From Rosa chinensis (taxonomy: Eukaryota > Streptophyta > Magnoliopsida > Rosales > Rosaceae), in assembly GCF_002994745.2 (NCBI RefSeq), contig NC_037091.1, positions 33,482,612 through 33,546,611 on the forward strand: DNA of 64,000 bases, in the 5' to 3' direction. The notes beneath the pieces were generated by a model, which was not told where the DNA came from, did no database searches, and saw only the letters and a program-made list of their open reading frames with translations. The translations under genes were made by a program, and so were the position numbers. Positions 23,401 to 33,087 of the stretch are shown here, piece by piece. Numbering within the stretch: the first letter of the stretch is position 1; each line of letters opens with the position of its first letter.

Positions 23401-25039
23401 CACTGAGATGATTGTTGCTCAATTCTAAATCCACCAAAGATTTCAGGTTCCCTAACTCTTTCGGAATGGTGCCAGAGAGATTATTTGAATCTAGATAAAG
23501 AGTGGTAAGGTCGGTCAGATCACCCAATGTTGTCGGAATTGAACCACTGAGATGATTGTTGCTCAATTCTAGATCCACCAAAGATTTCAGGTTCCCTAAC
23601 TCTTTTGGAATGGTGTCAGAGAGATTATTTGAATCTAGATAAAGAGTGGTAAGGTCGGTCAGATCACCCAATGTTGTCGGAATTGAACCACTGAGATGAT
23701 TGTTGCTCAATTCTAGATCCACCAAAGATTTCAAGTTCCCTAACTCTTTTGGAATGGTGCTAGAGAGGTTATTTGAATGGAGATAAAGAGTGGTAAGGTT
23801 GGTCAGATCACCCAATATTGTCGGAATTGAACCACTGAGTTGATTGATGCTCAACCATAGAATCACCAAAGATTTCAAGTTCCCCAACTCATTTGGAATG
23901 GTGCCAGAGAGATTATTTGAATCTAGATAAAGATTGGTAAGGTTGGTCAGATCACCCAATGTTGTCGGAATTGAACCACTGAGTTGATTGTAGTCTAATG
24001 CTAGATACACCAAAGATTTCAAGTTCCCTAACTCTTTTGGAATGGTGCTAGAAAGATTATTAAAATAGAGATTAAGACTAGTAAGGTTGGTCAGATTACC
24101 CAATGTCTTGGGAATTGAACCACTGAGTTGATTGGTGCTCAAATCTAGATTCACCAAATATTTCAGATTCCCTAACTCTTTTGGAATGGTGCCTGAGAGA
24201 TTATTTGAATAGAGATAGAGAGTGGTAAGGTTGGTTAGATCACCCAATGTTGTCGGAATTGAACCATTGAGTTGATTGATGGCCAACCTTAGATCCACCA
24301 AAGATTTCAGGTTCCCTAATTCTTTTGGAATGTTGCCATGGAGGTTATTTTGGCTGAGGTGGAGGCTTTTAATGTTTATGAGATCACCAAGTGATGCTGG
24401 AATTGAACCATTGAGTAGATTATAACTCAATGATAGATTCACAAGCGATTTCAGGTTCCCTAACGAAGGAGGAATAACATCAGAAAGATTATTCTTGTGG
24501 AGATAGAGAATTGTAAGATTTCTCTGAAGACCAATTTCTGATGGAATTCTCCCGGAGAACTGGTTATTAGAGAGGTCAAGATGAAGGAGTTTTGAGAGCG
24601 AACTGATTTGAGGTGGGATGACATCAAAGAGATTATTGACGCTGATATCAAGATATTCGAGATTGGGGAAGGACAAGAATGAGAATTCATGTAGCGTACC
24701 TTGTATACCAAAACTGGCAATGGTTATGTTGGTGACACTCCCAGCAGCATTGCATGAAATACCAGCCCAAATACATGGGCTTGCCTCCTTTGCTTTGGGG
24801 TTTCTGGAAGAATTGGTGTCATTGGTATTAGTCTTGGGAAGGTAAATCCAATCCTTGAGCTGGTTATTGTGGGAGGTTTGATTTAGAAAGCTGGCTTTCC
24901 ATTCGAGAAGAGCGTTTGCTTCGGTAGTTGAACTAGCGGAAGCAAAATGTGGAAAGTAGTTTTGTGATGAAAGTAGGTGAACATACAAGAAAAGGCAATA
25001 AACTAGAGGGCATACTCTTTCAATAGTTGAGGATCTCAT
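20447..25039 (-). CDS. LRR receptor-like protein kinase, MIK2-like, intact, 2 exons, with expanded LRR array
   Basis: Exon 1 is 21193-25039 and exon 2 is 20447-20826. The GT-AG intron joins GCACCAG to AGCTTGCTTAT and gives Ala-Pro-Glu-Leu-Ala-Tyr; the product is 1,408 aa. Order: signal peptide (about 1-36); N-cap with [15 protein letters not shown] and a W-x-G-I-x-C motif; about 37 LRRs of 24 residues (LxxLxLxxNxLxGxIP); a membrane segment ([20 protein letters not shown]) with a basic stop; a kinase domain. The kinase has the glycine loop [11 protein letters not shown], Lys in VAVKK, HRD in [13 protein letters not shown] in SDFGTAK, and DVYSFGV. All catalytic residues are present, so an active RD-type kinase is expected at the plasma membrane. 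Most of the LRR part is a near-identical 144-bp doublet array. MIK2-type kinases sense peptide or cell-wall signals; the ligand here is unknown. Continuing the first exon's frame past the donor would add an unrelated tail, so the spliced form is preferred. Confidence 0.88.
20827..21192 (-). other. Single intron of the intact receptor kinase
   Basis: A 366-bp intron with donor GTAATACTG and acceptor TTTTCTGAGCAG on the minus strand. It interrupts the kinase domain just after the GTYGYVAP segment, and its position is shared with the two broken paralogues. It contains A-rich runs on the plus strand. Confidence 0.85.
22560..24420 (-). repeat. Tandem array of 144-bp units encoding LRR doublets
   Basis: The landmark 'ggtgcca' (or a one-base variant) recurs at 22604, 22748, 22892, 23036 and so on to 24332, every 144 bases, 13 times. 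Each unit encodes two 24-residue LRRs, an '[19 protein letters not shown]'-type and a '[20 protein letters not shown]'-type repeat. The units between about 23040 and 23740 differ by only a few bases. The outer units are more diverged. Confidence 0.92.
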
Positions 25040-26346
25040 CTGTCTAATTTGTTTGGGGATACAACGTATGTTATTGCTGTTGAACCCAATAGACTTTATT
25101 TATAGGCTTTTTCGCATATCTTCCATTATCAATTGTTTGTTCTTATCTTTTAGGGTTCAGTTTGGATTGAGTCAAATCCTTTGATTTGTCATTTGTTTCT
25201 ACAAAGTTCTAATTGGAAATTCTGAATTTTCCAATTTTTGGGTGTTTATTGATTACTTTTCTCAATATATTTTGAAGTCCTTACACAGGGTATTGGACAC
25301 ACCCCGCTAGTTGGTAGAAGGAAAGGAAATGGAACTGATAGAGCACTAATAGACTGTTACTGAATGAAGAAGACCTTTGGTTAACTCTGCTAAAAAACTT
25401 TAACTTAACTGAGCTTCCATTAAGAATCGACATAAATCTTTACCACAATAGCCTCTCATTCTCTCTGTTTCAATTCAAATGAAACTGGATGGTTCTAGTT
25501 GTCTTTTTGAACAATACTGCTCACATGTTTCACTCGCTCACTTTTACCTTATATATATTCTTTTTCATAATTTTTTATTCAACTATTCTAATGGCCTTCG
25601 CATGCGAAGTTTTTTTGTTTTTTGTTTTTGGTTTTTTAAGCCCTCTGAAATATGAGATACATTGTGAACTTGTAATTTGAATGAGATATAATGTTGAATG
25701 TGAATATACTATAGGGTTATCGGGTTTAGGGTTTTATGACATCATATAGTGGGTGATTTGCTTAGTTATCCCTCATTATCCATCTGCATTGTATAACCGG
25801 AGTAACGTTGAGAGTCATTTACCAAAGAATTTGCTTGTTGGATGAGTGTTATAATTTCCCTGTTCTGTTATAGTCTTAGGTCCCCCTGCATTAGTTATTT
25901 TTCTACCTGTTGTAGTTGATATCTTCCCCTTCAAGTATTCTTATTTCTTAAGACTTCGATGTCTTCGTTTCTAATCAGCTCAAATTAATGTTGATTGCCA
26001 AGTTCGTTGGTGAATGATTCATGTTTGAGGTCTTTTGTCTTTGAGAATTTATATTTGGTGGGAGGCTATGAGAATTGCCAAGTTTGTCGGTGAATGATGC
26101 ATGTTTGAGGTCTTTTGTCTTTGAGAATTTATATTTGGTGGGAGGGGGTTGAGATGTGATGACCAATATCACTATTAGTCCAGATTCTTTTGCATTCTAT
26201 GAAAGTTAATGTATCAATAACTCTGTTAATCAATGTCACAAATTGAAGAGTATTGATTTGCTGACTTTGTGCAATCAATCTAAACTAGTTCTTTTTTCTT
26301 TTTCTTTTTTTTTTGAAAGGATCTAGACTAGTTCTTTGGTTATGTA
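25040..26346. other. Upstream region of the intact receptor kinase; gene-free
   Basis: About 1.3 kb of AT-rich DNA with no supported ORF. A 'tttatttataggc' stretch about 50 bases upstream of the start codon (25093-25105) has a near copy upstream of the pseudogene start (10511-10527), which suggests a shared promoter or leader. An 80-bp direct duplication lies inside and is listed separately. Confidence 0.45.
25994..26145. repeat. 80-bp direct tandem duplication
   Basis: Copies at 25994-26073 and 26074-26145 share 'catgtttgaggtcttttgtc' and 'gagaatttatatttggtggg', with few mismatches. No function is evident. Confidence 0.85.
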
Positions 26347-27559
26347 TATTTTATAGGAAAAATCGGCCATACGATGTCCGACGTTTGTTTCTTTATAACT
26401 TTTGGTACCTAAACTTCAAAAAATATCAATACGGTACCTGAGGTTCTTTGCCAAACCGCAGATTGGTACATATGACCGTTACCTCCGTTACAGAGCTTGC
26501 CAGCTGGCAATTTTAGAAGGGCATTTTCGTCCATATATTTTATTTTATTATTATTATTTTTTTTTTTGTGATGTCTAATCATTTTTTTCCCTTCTCTCTC
26601 TCTCTGTTCTTCTCTTTTTTTTTCACTTCTCTGGAGGACGTTGCAGCTACTCTAAAGGTGGTTGCAGAATGAAGCCATGCAATTGCACAAGCTCCGAATC
26701 AAGTCCTCCATTTCTTTCTGACTCAAACCCACTCAACCCACCTCTCTCACTCCCACCAAACAAACACCTCGACCCGACCCACCAAAAATGCGGGCCTCTC
26801 TTGCCCCGATCTTGCCCCTCCCCGCCACCGCCACCACTTTTCTCTCTCTCCACAGAGCCTTCCCGCCGACCCACCACCGAGTCCAACTCGACCGCCGTCG
26901 TCGCCCATGTCCTCCACTAGCCTCCAAGAGGACATTGGGCGACAATTCCATCTTTTTGCAATGAATTTTTCTGTCCCAATTTTAATTCAGTGCAAGCAAA
27001 TTCAACTACTTTGGTTGTTGGTTATGCTTGATTTGTAGAAAGATGGGAATTTTAGTGATAGGCTAAACTGGATTGTCTGTGTTGTTTCAAATTTGGGTGG
27101 AGTATGATAAATCTGCAGTCTCTGTTGCCCAAAAGAAAAGGAGGGACTTGAATTCTAATGAATTTCTTTCTTGGCTTCTAGTCATAGTTCTGAGAAATTT
27201 TCAAATCAAAGAGATTCAAATGGAAAATGTTTGGGTTTGAAAAGTGTATCAAGCATTATACCGCATGGACCTGACCCCGATTCTTGATCGTTCTTGTCTG
27301 CCTTGGAATGAGATTCGGTGCCACCGGGTCCGACACCGGAAACGGAATCTTGATGCGATTTACAGAAGCGACAAAGGTTTTTTTGGGGGGTGGGGGGGAG
27401 CTAGAAAGAATTTGACGAGATTGTAATCAAATTGGGGAAGAAAACCCAGAAAAGCAGAGGTGGAAAGAAACCCAACATATGAGAAACACTAATTGTTGGG
27501 ATTTGGGATTGGATCCATTTTCTGGGATTGGAATTATATGATACGGTTTCAAACGAGAG

Positions 27560-27869
27560 TATTATATACGGAAAATCGTCCGTACAGTACCTGACATTTG
27601 CCCCATTCTAAACTTCAGTACCTCACGTTCAGAAAATATTAGAACGGTACCTGAGGTTTCGACCCCGACAGAAGATCGGTACCTAGAGCCGTTAGCTCCG
27701 TTACGGAAATTGATAACTGAAGGATATTTTCGTCTTTTCATGTCTTAATCCCTTATTTTTTCTATCAAAACATTTTTTTCTATTTCTCTCTCTCTCTCTC
27801 TCCCCCTCTCTCTCCCCCTACTGTTCCTCTGTCTCTCTGTCTCTCTCTCTAGTTCCCATTCAAACCCAA

Positions 27870-27917
<48 letters not shown>

Positions 27918-29122
27918 CCCATTCAAACCCAGAATTCTCTCTCTCTTTCTCTCTGTAACCCAGCAAACCCAGAATTCTCTCTCTCTCTCTCTGAAACCTA
28001 GCAAACCCAGAATTCTCTCTCTCGTCCCTAGATTCATCAGAGGAACCTCAACAACAAAATGTACAAGGAAGGGAAAACAATGAACCCGCAGTGACCATAA
28101 CACCTCAAAATTCCAATTTCTACAATTCTCCTCCAAACTGAAATTTAATTATATTGCCAGGTAATGATGGGCTAAGTAAGATAGTTCCAGAACAAAAGCT
28201 AGCAGAGAGAGACCAGAGAGAACCCTAAGAGAGAGAGAGTCCATTCGTCCGGCTGCGTCGCCATGCTTGCCTTGGCCTCTGGCCAGGTCGGCGTGTGTCG
28301 AGTGCGGCCGGAAGGGATATGTATGTAGATGATCAGAGATGGGGGTTGGGTGGCCTTCCTTTTCATTGTTTTCAGGTGGCGGCGACGGTTGCACAGAAGA
28401 AAGGTGTATGGCCGAGGGTGGTTTTCCGTCGTGTGGCTGAAGGGCGCACTTGGTCTGGATTCCGGGTTTGTGGATGGATCCGGCTGGATACATCACAGAT
28501 CATGTGGAGTTTGGGTGTGATGTGGTTTCGGATCGCATAACAGCAGGGGGCGGAGGGAGTCACAGCGCAGCGATCGTTCTGCTCGGGCTCTCGAGGGATG
28601 GGATTGTGGCAGTGGGCGATCTGATCTGCTAGTGTTCTACAGTCGTCTGGGTCCGCAAGCAACGGCGCGGTGGTCTGAGAGGTGCGATGGTGGTGGATGG
28701 GCTGGATGTGGAAAATTGTTGTGGGCTGGGGTCGATGCTTGGACCCTCCCGGTTTTGTTCCAAAGGTTGTTTTTTCTGGTGTGGCGACGGAGATTGTCTG
28801 TCAAGGGCGGCGTTGGGATGGTGGTGGCGCGTCTGGATCGGGTTTGCCTTGGTGGTGGGCAAAAATATTTGCTTTTTTTATTATTATTTATTTTATAAAA
28901 AAAAAAAACTAAAGAAAACAAAAATTAAAGGGTAAATTGGTCATTTGATGATCAAAATATGCCAGCTGTCAGTTTTTGTAACGGAACTAACGACACTAGG
29001 TACTGATCTTCGGTCGGGGTCAAAACCTCAGGTACCGTTATGATATTTTCTAAATGTGAGGTACTGAGGTTTAGAATGAGGCAAAGGTCAGGTACTGTAT
29101 GGACGATTTTCCCTATTATATA
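27560..29122. mobile_element. Nested Mutator-like element 1 with 9-bp TSD
   Basis: The element spans 27569-29113 (1,545 bp) inside the larger MULE. TIRs of about 180 bp lie at 27569-27745 and 28930-29113, with ends CGGAAAATCGTCC and GGGAAAATCGTCC. An exact 9-bp duplication TATTATATA lies at 27560-27568 and 29114-29122. The TIRs belong to the same family as the outer element but differ in detail ('aggtttcgaccccgac', 'cagtacctgac'). The interior has a long TC-rich tract and a GC-rich segment at 28230-28870 with overlapping ORFs of 60-115 codons in several frames. The GC rise inside an AT-rich element suggests a captured host sequence, which I cannot identify. Confidence 0.9.
27780..28030. repeat. 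(TC)n-rich microsatellite tract
   Basis: Interrupted TC runs broken by repeated 'cccattcaaacccaaaattc' and 'ccagcaaacccagaattc' words, so a compound minisatellite. It gives Arg/Glu-rich ORFs on the minus strand that are artefacts. Confidence 0.9.
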
Positions 29123-30245
29123 TCATAGAGCATTCAATTATATGGAGAAGCTTGACCCAATTGCGATGAAGATAGATCAGAATGGAAACGGCAGCATCGA
29201 CTAATTGAGGATGTTGAGGGAGGAAGTGATGATGAACATTCATCTTTTGCATTCATGTTAAAAAAAATTATAAAATTAAAAAAAATAATAATAAAACAAA
29301 AGGCCGTTTTATTTTATTTTTTTATAGCAAATTATCATTAACTACACTCCCATCTAATTTTTTACCATGCCCAAAGCCTAAAATCTCTATTCCCTTGCTG
29401 GAGCGGCCATAAGGCCTAAACGGACTTTTAATGTCCAAGCAGAACTTTTTTCTTTTTTCCTAATTTTTCTGTTAGATAGCAATTGATGAAAACACCCCTC
29501 TAGTCAACAATATGCTTTGCGCTCATATTTGATATGTCCTCTACTTTACTTAGATCTTTATCATCTGCTTCACTTACTGAGAGAGAGAGAGAGATATATC
29601 CGACGAAAATCAAGAGAAACGAAGTGAATGATCGTTCAGATAAGTTCTAATTCAATTGAAACAAATCCATTTCTATTCGATCAGAATCGATTTCGGGTTG
29701 AGAGAGAGAGAGAAGAGAGATCCCTTGTCGCTGAGGAATTTGAAAGCCCAATCTTTCCAGTTGCACCTCTTACTGGGCTATAGCATTCTTGATTATTGTT
29801 GCGATGTACGATCACCATTCACAGTAGCCCTGGTCGTCAACTCATGAAGCAATACAGCCTTGCATTTGTGTTTTTCATGGTATTTATGTTTTGAGAAAAA
29901 TTCAACTACCGTCCTCAAACTATGCTGTCAAGGCTAATTTGATACCCAAACTCTCAAAAGCATCAATGTGATACCCAAAGACGTATTTTGACATCAATAT
30001 GATATTTCCGTCAAAAATCTCTAACAGCGCCGTCTGTTTGCTGACGTGGCAAGCACGTGGGTCCCATGTGATATTTTTATCAAAGGTAAAATTGTCTTTC
30101 TCTACTAATTAATTAAAATAAAAAAAACAGTTCGAGCTCTCTCTTTCTCTCTCTCCCCCTTTCCCAATCTGAGCCTCTCTCCTTTTCATCATAATTGATT
30201 ATTTTCTGGGAATGGATTTGTGGATTTGTGAGCTCTCTCTAAACC

Positions 30246-30388
30246 ATGGCCGCTTCCTCCTACCCGAAAACCCCAAACGTCCTCCTCTCATCCATATGCA
30301 ATCTCATGCCCATCCACCTCGAATCCACCAACCACTTCATCTGGTCTCATCTCATGACCACCATCTTCAACGCCCATGGCCTCGCTCC
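30246..30388 (+). pseudogene. Copia gag-like N-terminal fragment inside the Pack-MULE
   Basis: The frame from 30246 contains SICNLMPIHLESTNHFIWSH followed by LMTTIFNAHGLA. This resembles the N-terminal 'xNLxPIxLxxxNYxxW' block of plant Copia gag proteins. It stops matching exactly where the homeobox-gene fragment begins. It is a remnant with no gag core here; a second gag piece follows the homeobox part at about 30950. Confidence 0.5.
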
Positions 30389-30949
30389 ATGGAGACTGGC
30401 TCGGAGGGAGAGAAGACGAGAGCTCAAGCTCAGGAAGGTGAGATCAAAACCAAGCGCAAAATGAAGACTCGTTCGCAGTTGGAAGTTCTTGAGCAAGCTT
30501 ATGCAGGTTTCTAGATTTTTGTTTTGAGAATTTGTTTGTTTATTTTAGTGGAGGATAGTGTAATGAGAATGCGAATGCGTGTGTGTGTGTGTTTTGGATT
30601 TTGATTTAGCTGAGCAATACCCGTCGGAGTCGGTGAGAGCTAAGCTGTCGATGAAATTGGATCTTTCCGATTGGCAACTACAAGTCTGGTTTTGCCACTG
30701 GAGATTGAAGGACCGTAAGCTGACGCCAAAGACCGGGAAGTAGCAGAGGAAGGACTCTCTAGCTGGAACAACTGGAGGTGGTTTCTGAGGAAATGGCGGG
30801 GAGTGAGCGGCGCGCTGCCGCCGCTGCAGCAGTTGGTAATAGAGGCTCGAGCTGTTGCTTTTGTGGAGGCGCAGTTGGGGGATCCATTCAGGGAGGATGG
30901 GCCAATACTGGGCTTGGATTTTGATCCGTTGCCACCAGGTGCATTTGGT
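30389..30949 (+). pseudogene. Captured fragments of an RLT-type (RINGLET) homeobox-DDT gene, intron retained
   Basis: From the ATG at 30389 the frame reads METGSEGEKTRAQAQ and then TKRKMKTRSQLEVLEQAYA. A 103-bp GT-AG intron (30507-30609) follows, then AEQYPSESVRAKLSMKLDLS and QLQVWFCHWRLKDRKLTPK, up to a stop at about 30740. This is the N-terminal homeodomain (helix 3 WFxxxRLKDxK) of RLT1/RLT2-type proteins, which act with ISWI chromatin remodellers in the nucleus. A later RLT segment (AFVEAQLGDPFREDGPILGL, 30836-30949) follows in another ORF. The retained intron shows the copy came from genomic DNA and not from mRNA. The DDT domain is missing and stops are present, so no functional regulator is expected. 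The family assignment is from recall of RLT sequences. Confidence 0.75.
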
Positions 30950-31066
30950 TCCTTCGTCATCAACGCCACGCTGTCCTCGTTGGCGCTGCCGCACATCATC
31001 AGCTTCGACACGTCCAGGGACCTGTGGCTGACGCTGGAGAGGCGGTTCACGTCGATGTTGAATTAG
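30950..31066 (+). pseudogene. Second Copia gag-like fragment fused to the RLT piece
   Basis: The 87-codon ORF at 30803-31066 changes character at residue 50. The first part is RLT-like. The last 38 residues contain SFVINATLSSLALPHI and RDLWLTLERRFTSM, the 'INATLSxxxL...LWxxLxxRF' signature of Copia gag (UBN2 family). It is an in-frame junction between a host-gene fragment and a retroelement fragment. Confidence 0.6.
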
Positions 31067-31639
31067 AGAGGATGATAGCAGCATTGGTGATGGTTTAGGC
31101 AGAGGAGAAGGAGAGAAGAGAGAGAAGAAGAAGAAGACTGAGGTTGAAGAAGAAACATAAGCCATTTTTGTTTGATTTCTTGGGCGGACGAGAAGGAGCG
31201 GAGCTTGCGGCGGTTTGGCTAGAACAAAATCCCAGAAGAAGAAGAAGAAGAAGACAAGGAGAAAAAGAAATGAAAAGAAAAAAAATGAATTAACAAAAAA
31301 AAGGGTAAATTGATCATTTCACTTTTTTTGGGGCCCACATGCTTGCCACGTCAGCAAACAGACGGCGCCTTTAGATATTTTTGACATAAGTATCACATTG
31401 ATGCCAATATAGGTCTATGGGTATCACATTGATACTTTTAAGAGTTCGGATATCAAACTGGCCTTGGCAGCACAGTTTAGAACATGGGCTGAAATTTTCT
31501 CTTATGTTTTAATTTAGTTAATTGTATTGAATAGGTATTGACAGCAAACTCATTTTAAATCCATCCACGCATTATGAAATCAATTTTTTATGGAGTTTGA
31601 TTTCACTAATCGTTTGTTACTGAAGATCAGTACCAGCTG

Positions 31640-31990
31640 TGAATCTACCTTATTTGCTATTGGCGGCCATTAGTCCTATTCTATTTGCCACTAAGGCTAC
31701 TGAGGTTCAATATACATATCATGTGTGCTATTGACGATCAATAGCCATATCGTTTTCTTTTTTGTGAGCTAGTAACCCATGTCATATTTTCTATTGATGA
31801 TTAGTAGTCCTATCATATATGTTTGCTATTGAGGGTCAATAGGCATATCATATTCATTTTGTGAGCCAGTAAGGCATACCTGATCTTCTATTTATGGTTG
31901 GTAGTCATATTACTGAGGTTCAATATGGAGGTCTTATTTGCTATTGAGGTCAGTAGTCATATCTTATTGGTACTGAGATTTTAATATTGT
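31640..31990. repeat. Diverged tandem repeat in the outer MULE
   Basis: Loosely repeated units with 'tgctattgaggtcagtagtc' and 'atatcat...gagccagtaa' words, roughly 60-100 bp apart and about five copies. No ORF. Confidence 0.5.
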
Positions 31991-32656
31991 GAGAAGTGAA
32001 AACTGAGAAGTTAGAGTTCGATCATTTTCTGGAAACAAATAATACTAACTGGTAATTTGGTTTAAGACTTACGAAAGGTATACTGTTGATCGAAGACCCC
32101 TTAATATAAACGGTGGCAATTTCAAAATAAATAACAATTTTAATGTTTATTTTGATAATGACTCCTGCTCCGTGTTTTTCTGTTGTCCGCATAATCCAAA
32201 TAAAGTGGACAGCTCCGCATGGAGCTTAGATAACCTTTTTGGTAAATCATTTTTTTTTATTATATAAAAAAGAATAAATAAAATATAAAAAAAGAGTAAA
32301 GGGTAAATTGATCATTTTAAGTTTAAAATTGCCAACTGGCAAGCTCCGTAACGGAGGTAACGGCCATATGTACCAATCCTCGGTCGGGTAAAGAACCTCA
32401 GTACCGTATTGATATTTTTTGAAGTTCAGGTATCAAAAGTTATAAGGAAGCAAACTTCTGGCACCGTACGGACGATTTTCCCTATTTTATAGTACCGGCA
32501 GTAATTGTTTTGCCTATTGTTGATGAACAGATGATGAAGATGACTCAAAAGGTCATGTACGAATTTGAAGAACTAGTAATAGAGAGCATTTACCGCTTAA
32601 GACCGGATTTCAACAGATGAAGATGATTCAAGGGATTCTATTTGGCCACATTATGA

Positions 32657-33087
32657 TATTATATAGGGCTAAATACTAGTTAGTACCCTGTGGTTTAGGT
32701 TCAAAATCAATTCAGTCCCTGGACTTCTAATTTCATCAAAAACACCCCTGCACTTTCAATTTTGATCTAATAGGTCCACGTTAATATTCTGTTATGGGTT
32801 CAAGTTATAGTTGGATTATTTGTTGAAAAACTATTTATTTTTAATAGTAGGACTCACTCCTAAATTGACTATACAGACCACCTCAACACCACATCATAAA
32901 ACATAGGCCATATATGAGCCACATTAACAAGTTAAATAACTCAATTATAGGAAAACTAACAAATTGGACCTATTAGATCAAAATTTAAAGTGCAGGGGTG
33001 TTTTTGATGAAATTAGAAGTTCAGGAACTGAATTGATTTTGGACATAAACCACAGGGTAGTAATTTATATTTAGCCCCTATTATATA
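32657..33087. mobile_element. MITE with 9-bp TSD
   Basis: The element spans 32666-33078 (413 bp). Long inverted repeats of about 130 bp start GGGCTAAATACTAG and GGGGCTAAATATAAA and share 'taccctgtggttta'. An exact 9-bp duplication TATTATATA lies at 32657-32665 and 33079-33087. It has no coding capacity. TSD length and long TIRs suggest a Mutator-type MITE. It lies only 166 bp from the TSD of the large MULE. Confidence 0.85.

Larger units (their letters stand above)
29884..31510. mobile_element. Nested Pack-MULE-like element 2 with 9-bp TSD
   Basis: The element spans 29893-31501 (1,609 bp). TIRs of about 200 bp lie at 29893-30110 and 31300-31501; both start GAGAAAA and share 'gccgtctgtttgctgacgtg' and 'atcaatgtgatacccata'-type blocks. 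An exact 9-bp duplication TTATGTTTT lies at 29884-29892 and 31502-31510. Its TIR sequence differs from the other two MULEs, so it is a separate family. It carries fragments of a homeobox gene and of Copia gag (separate entries) and no transposase. Confidence 0.9.
26347..32491. mobile_element. Large non-autonomous Mutator-like element with 9-bp TSD, containing two nested MULEs
   Basis: The element spans 26356-32482 (6,127 bp). Terminal inverted repeats of about 185 bp (26356-26541 and 32296-32482) start GGAAAAATCGGCC and GGGAAAATCGTCC when read inward. They share long stretches such as 'caaaaaatatcaatacggta' and 'cgttacctccgttac'. An exact 9-bp duplication TATTTTATA flanks it at 26347-26355 and 32483-32491. 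Long TIRs and a 9-bp TSD are the hallmarks of Mutator. No MURA transposase is present. After removing the inner elements (27569-29113 and 29893-31501), about 2.95 kb of its own sequence remains, including a Pro/Ser-rich ORF-like stretch at 26669-26920 that I do not recognise. Confidence 0.9.

Noticed and set aside
24460..24845. Short ORFs overlapping the start of the intact receptor kinase
   Set aside because: Shadows of the LRR N-cap coding region in other frames.
27745..28136. Arg/Glu-rich minus-strand ORFs
   Set aside because: They are translations of the (TC)n tract inside a MULE.
28230..28935. Overlapping ORFs of 60-115 codons in both directions in the GC-rich core of nested MULE 1
   Set aside because: No frame stands out and none resembles a known protein; GC-rich DNA lacks stops by chance. 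The region may still be captured host DNA.
30545..31165. 206-aa minus-strand ORF in the Pack-MULE
   Set aside because: It is the antisense shadow of the RLT and gag fragments, whose plus-strand reading has clear family motifs.
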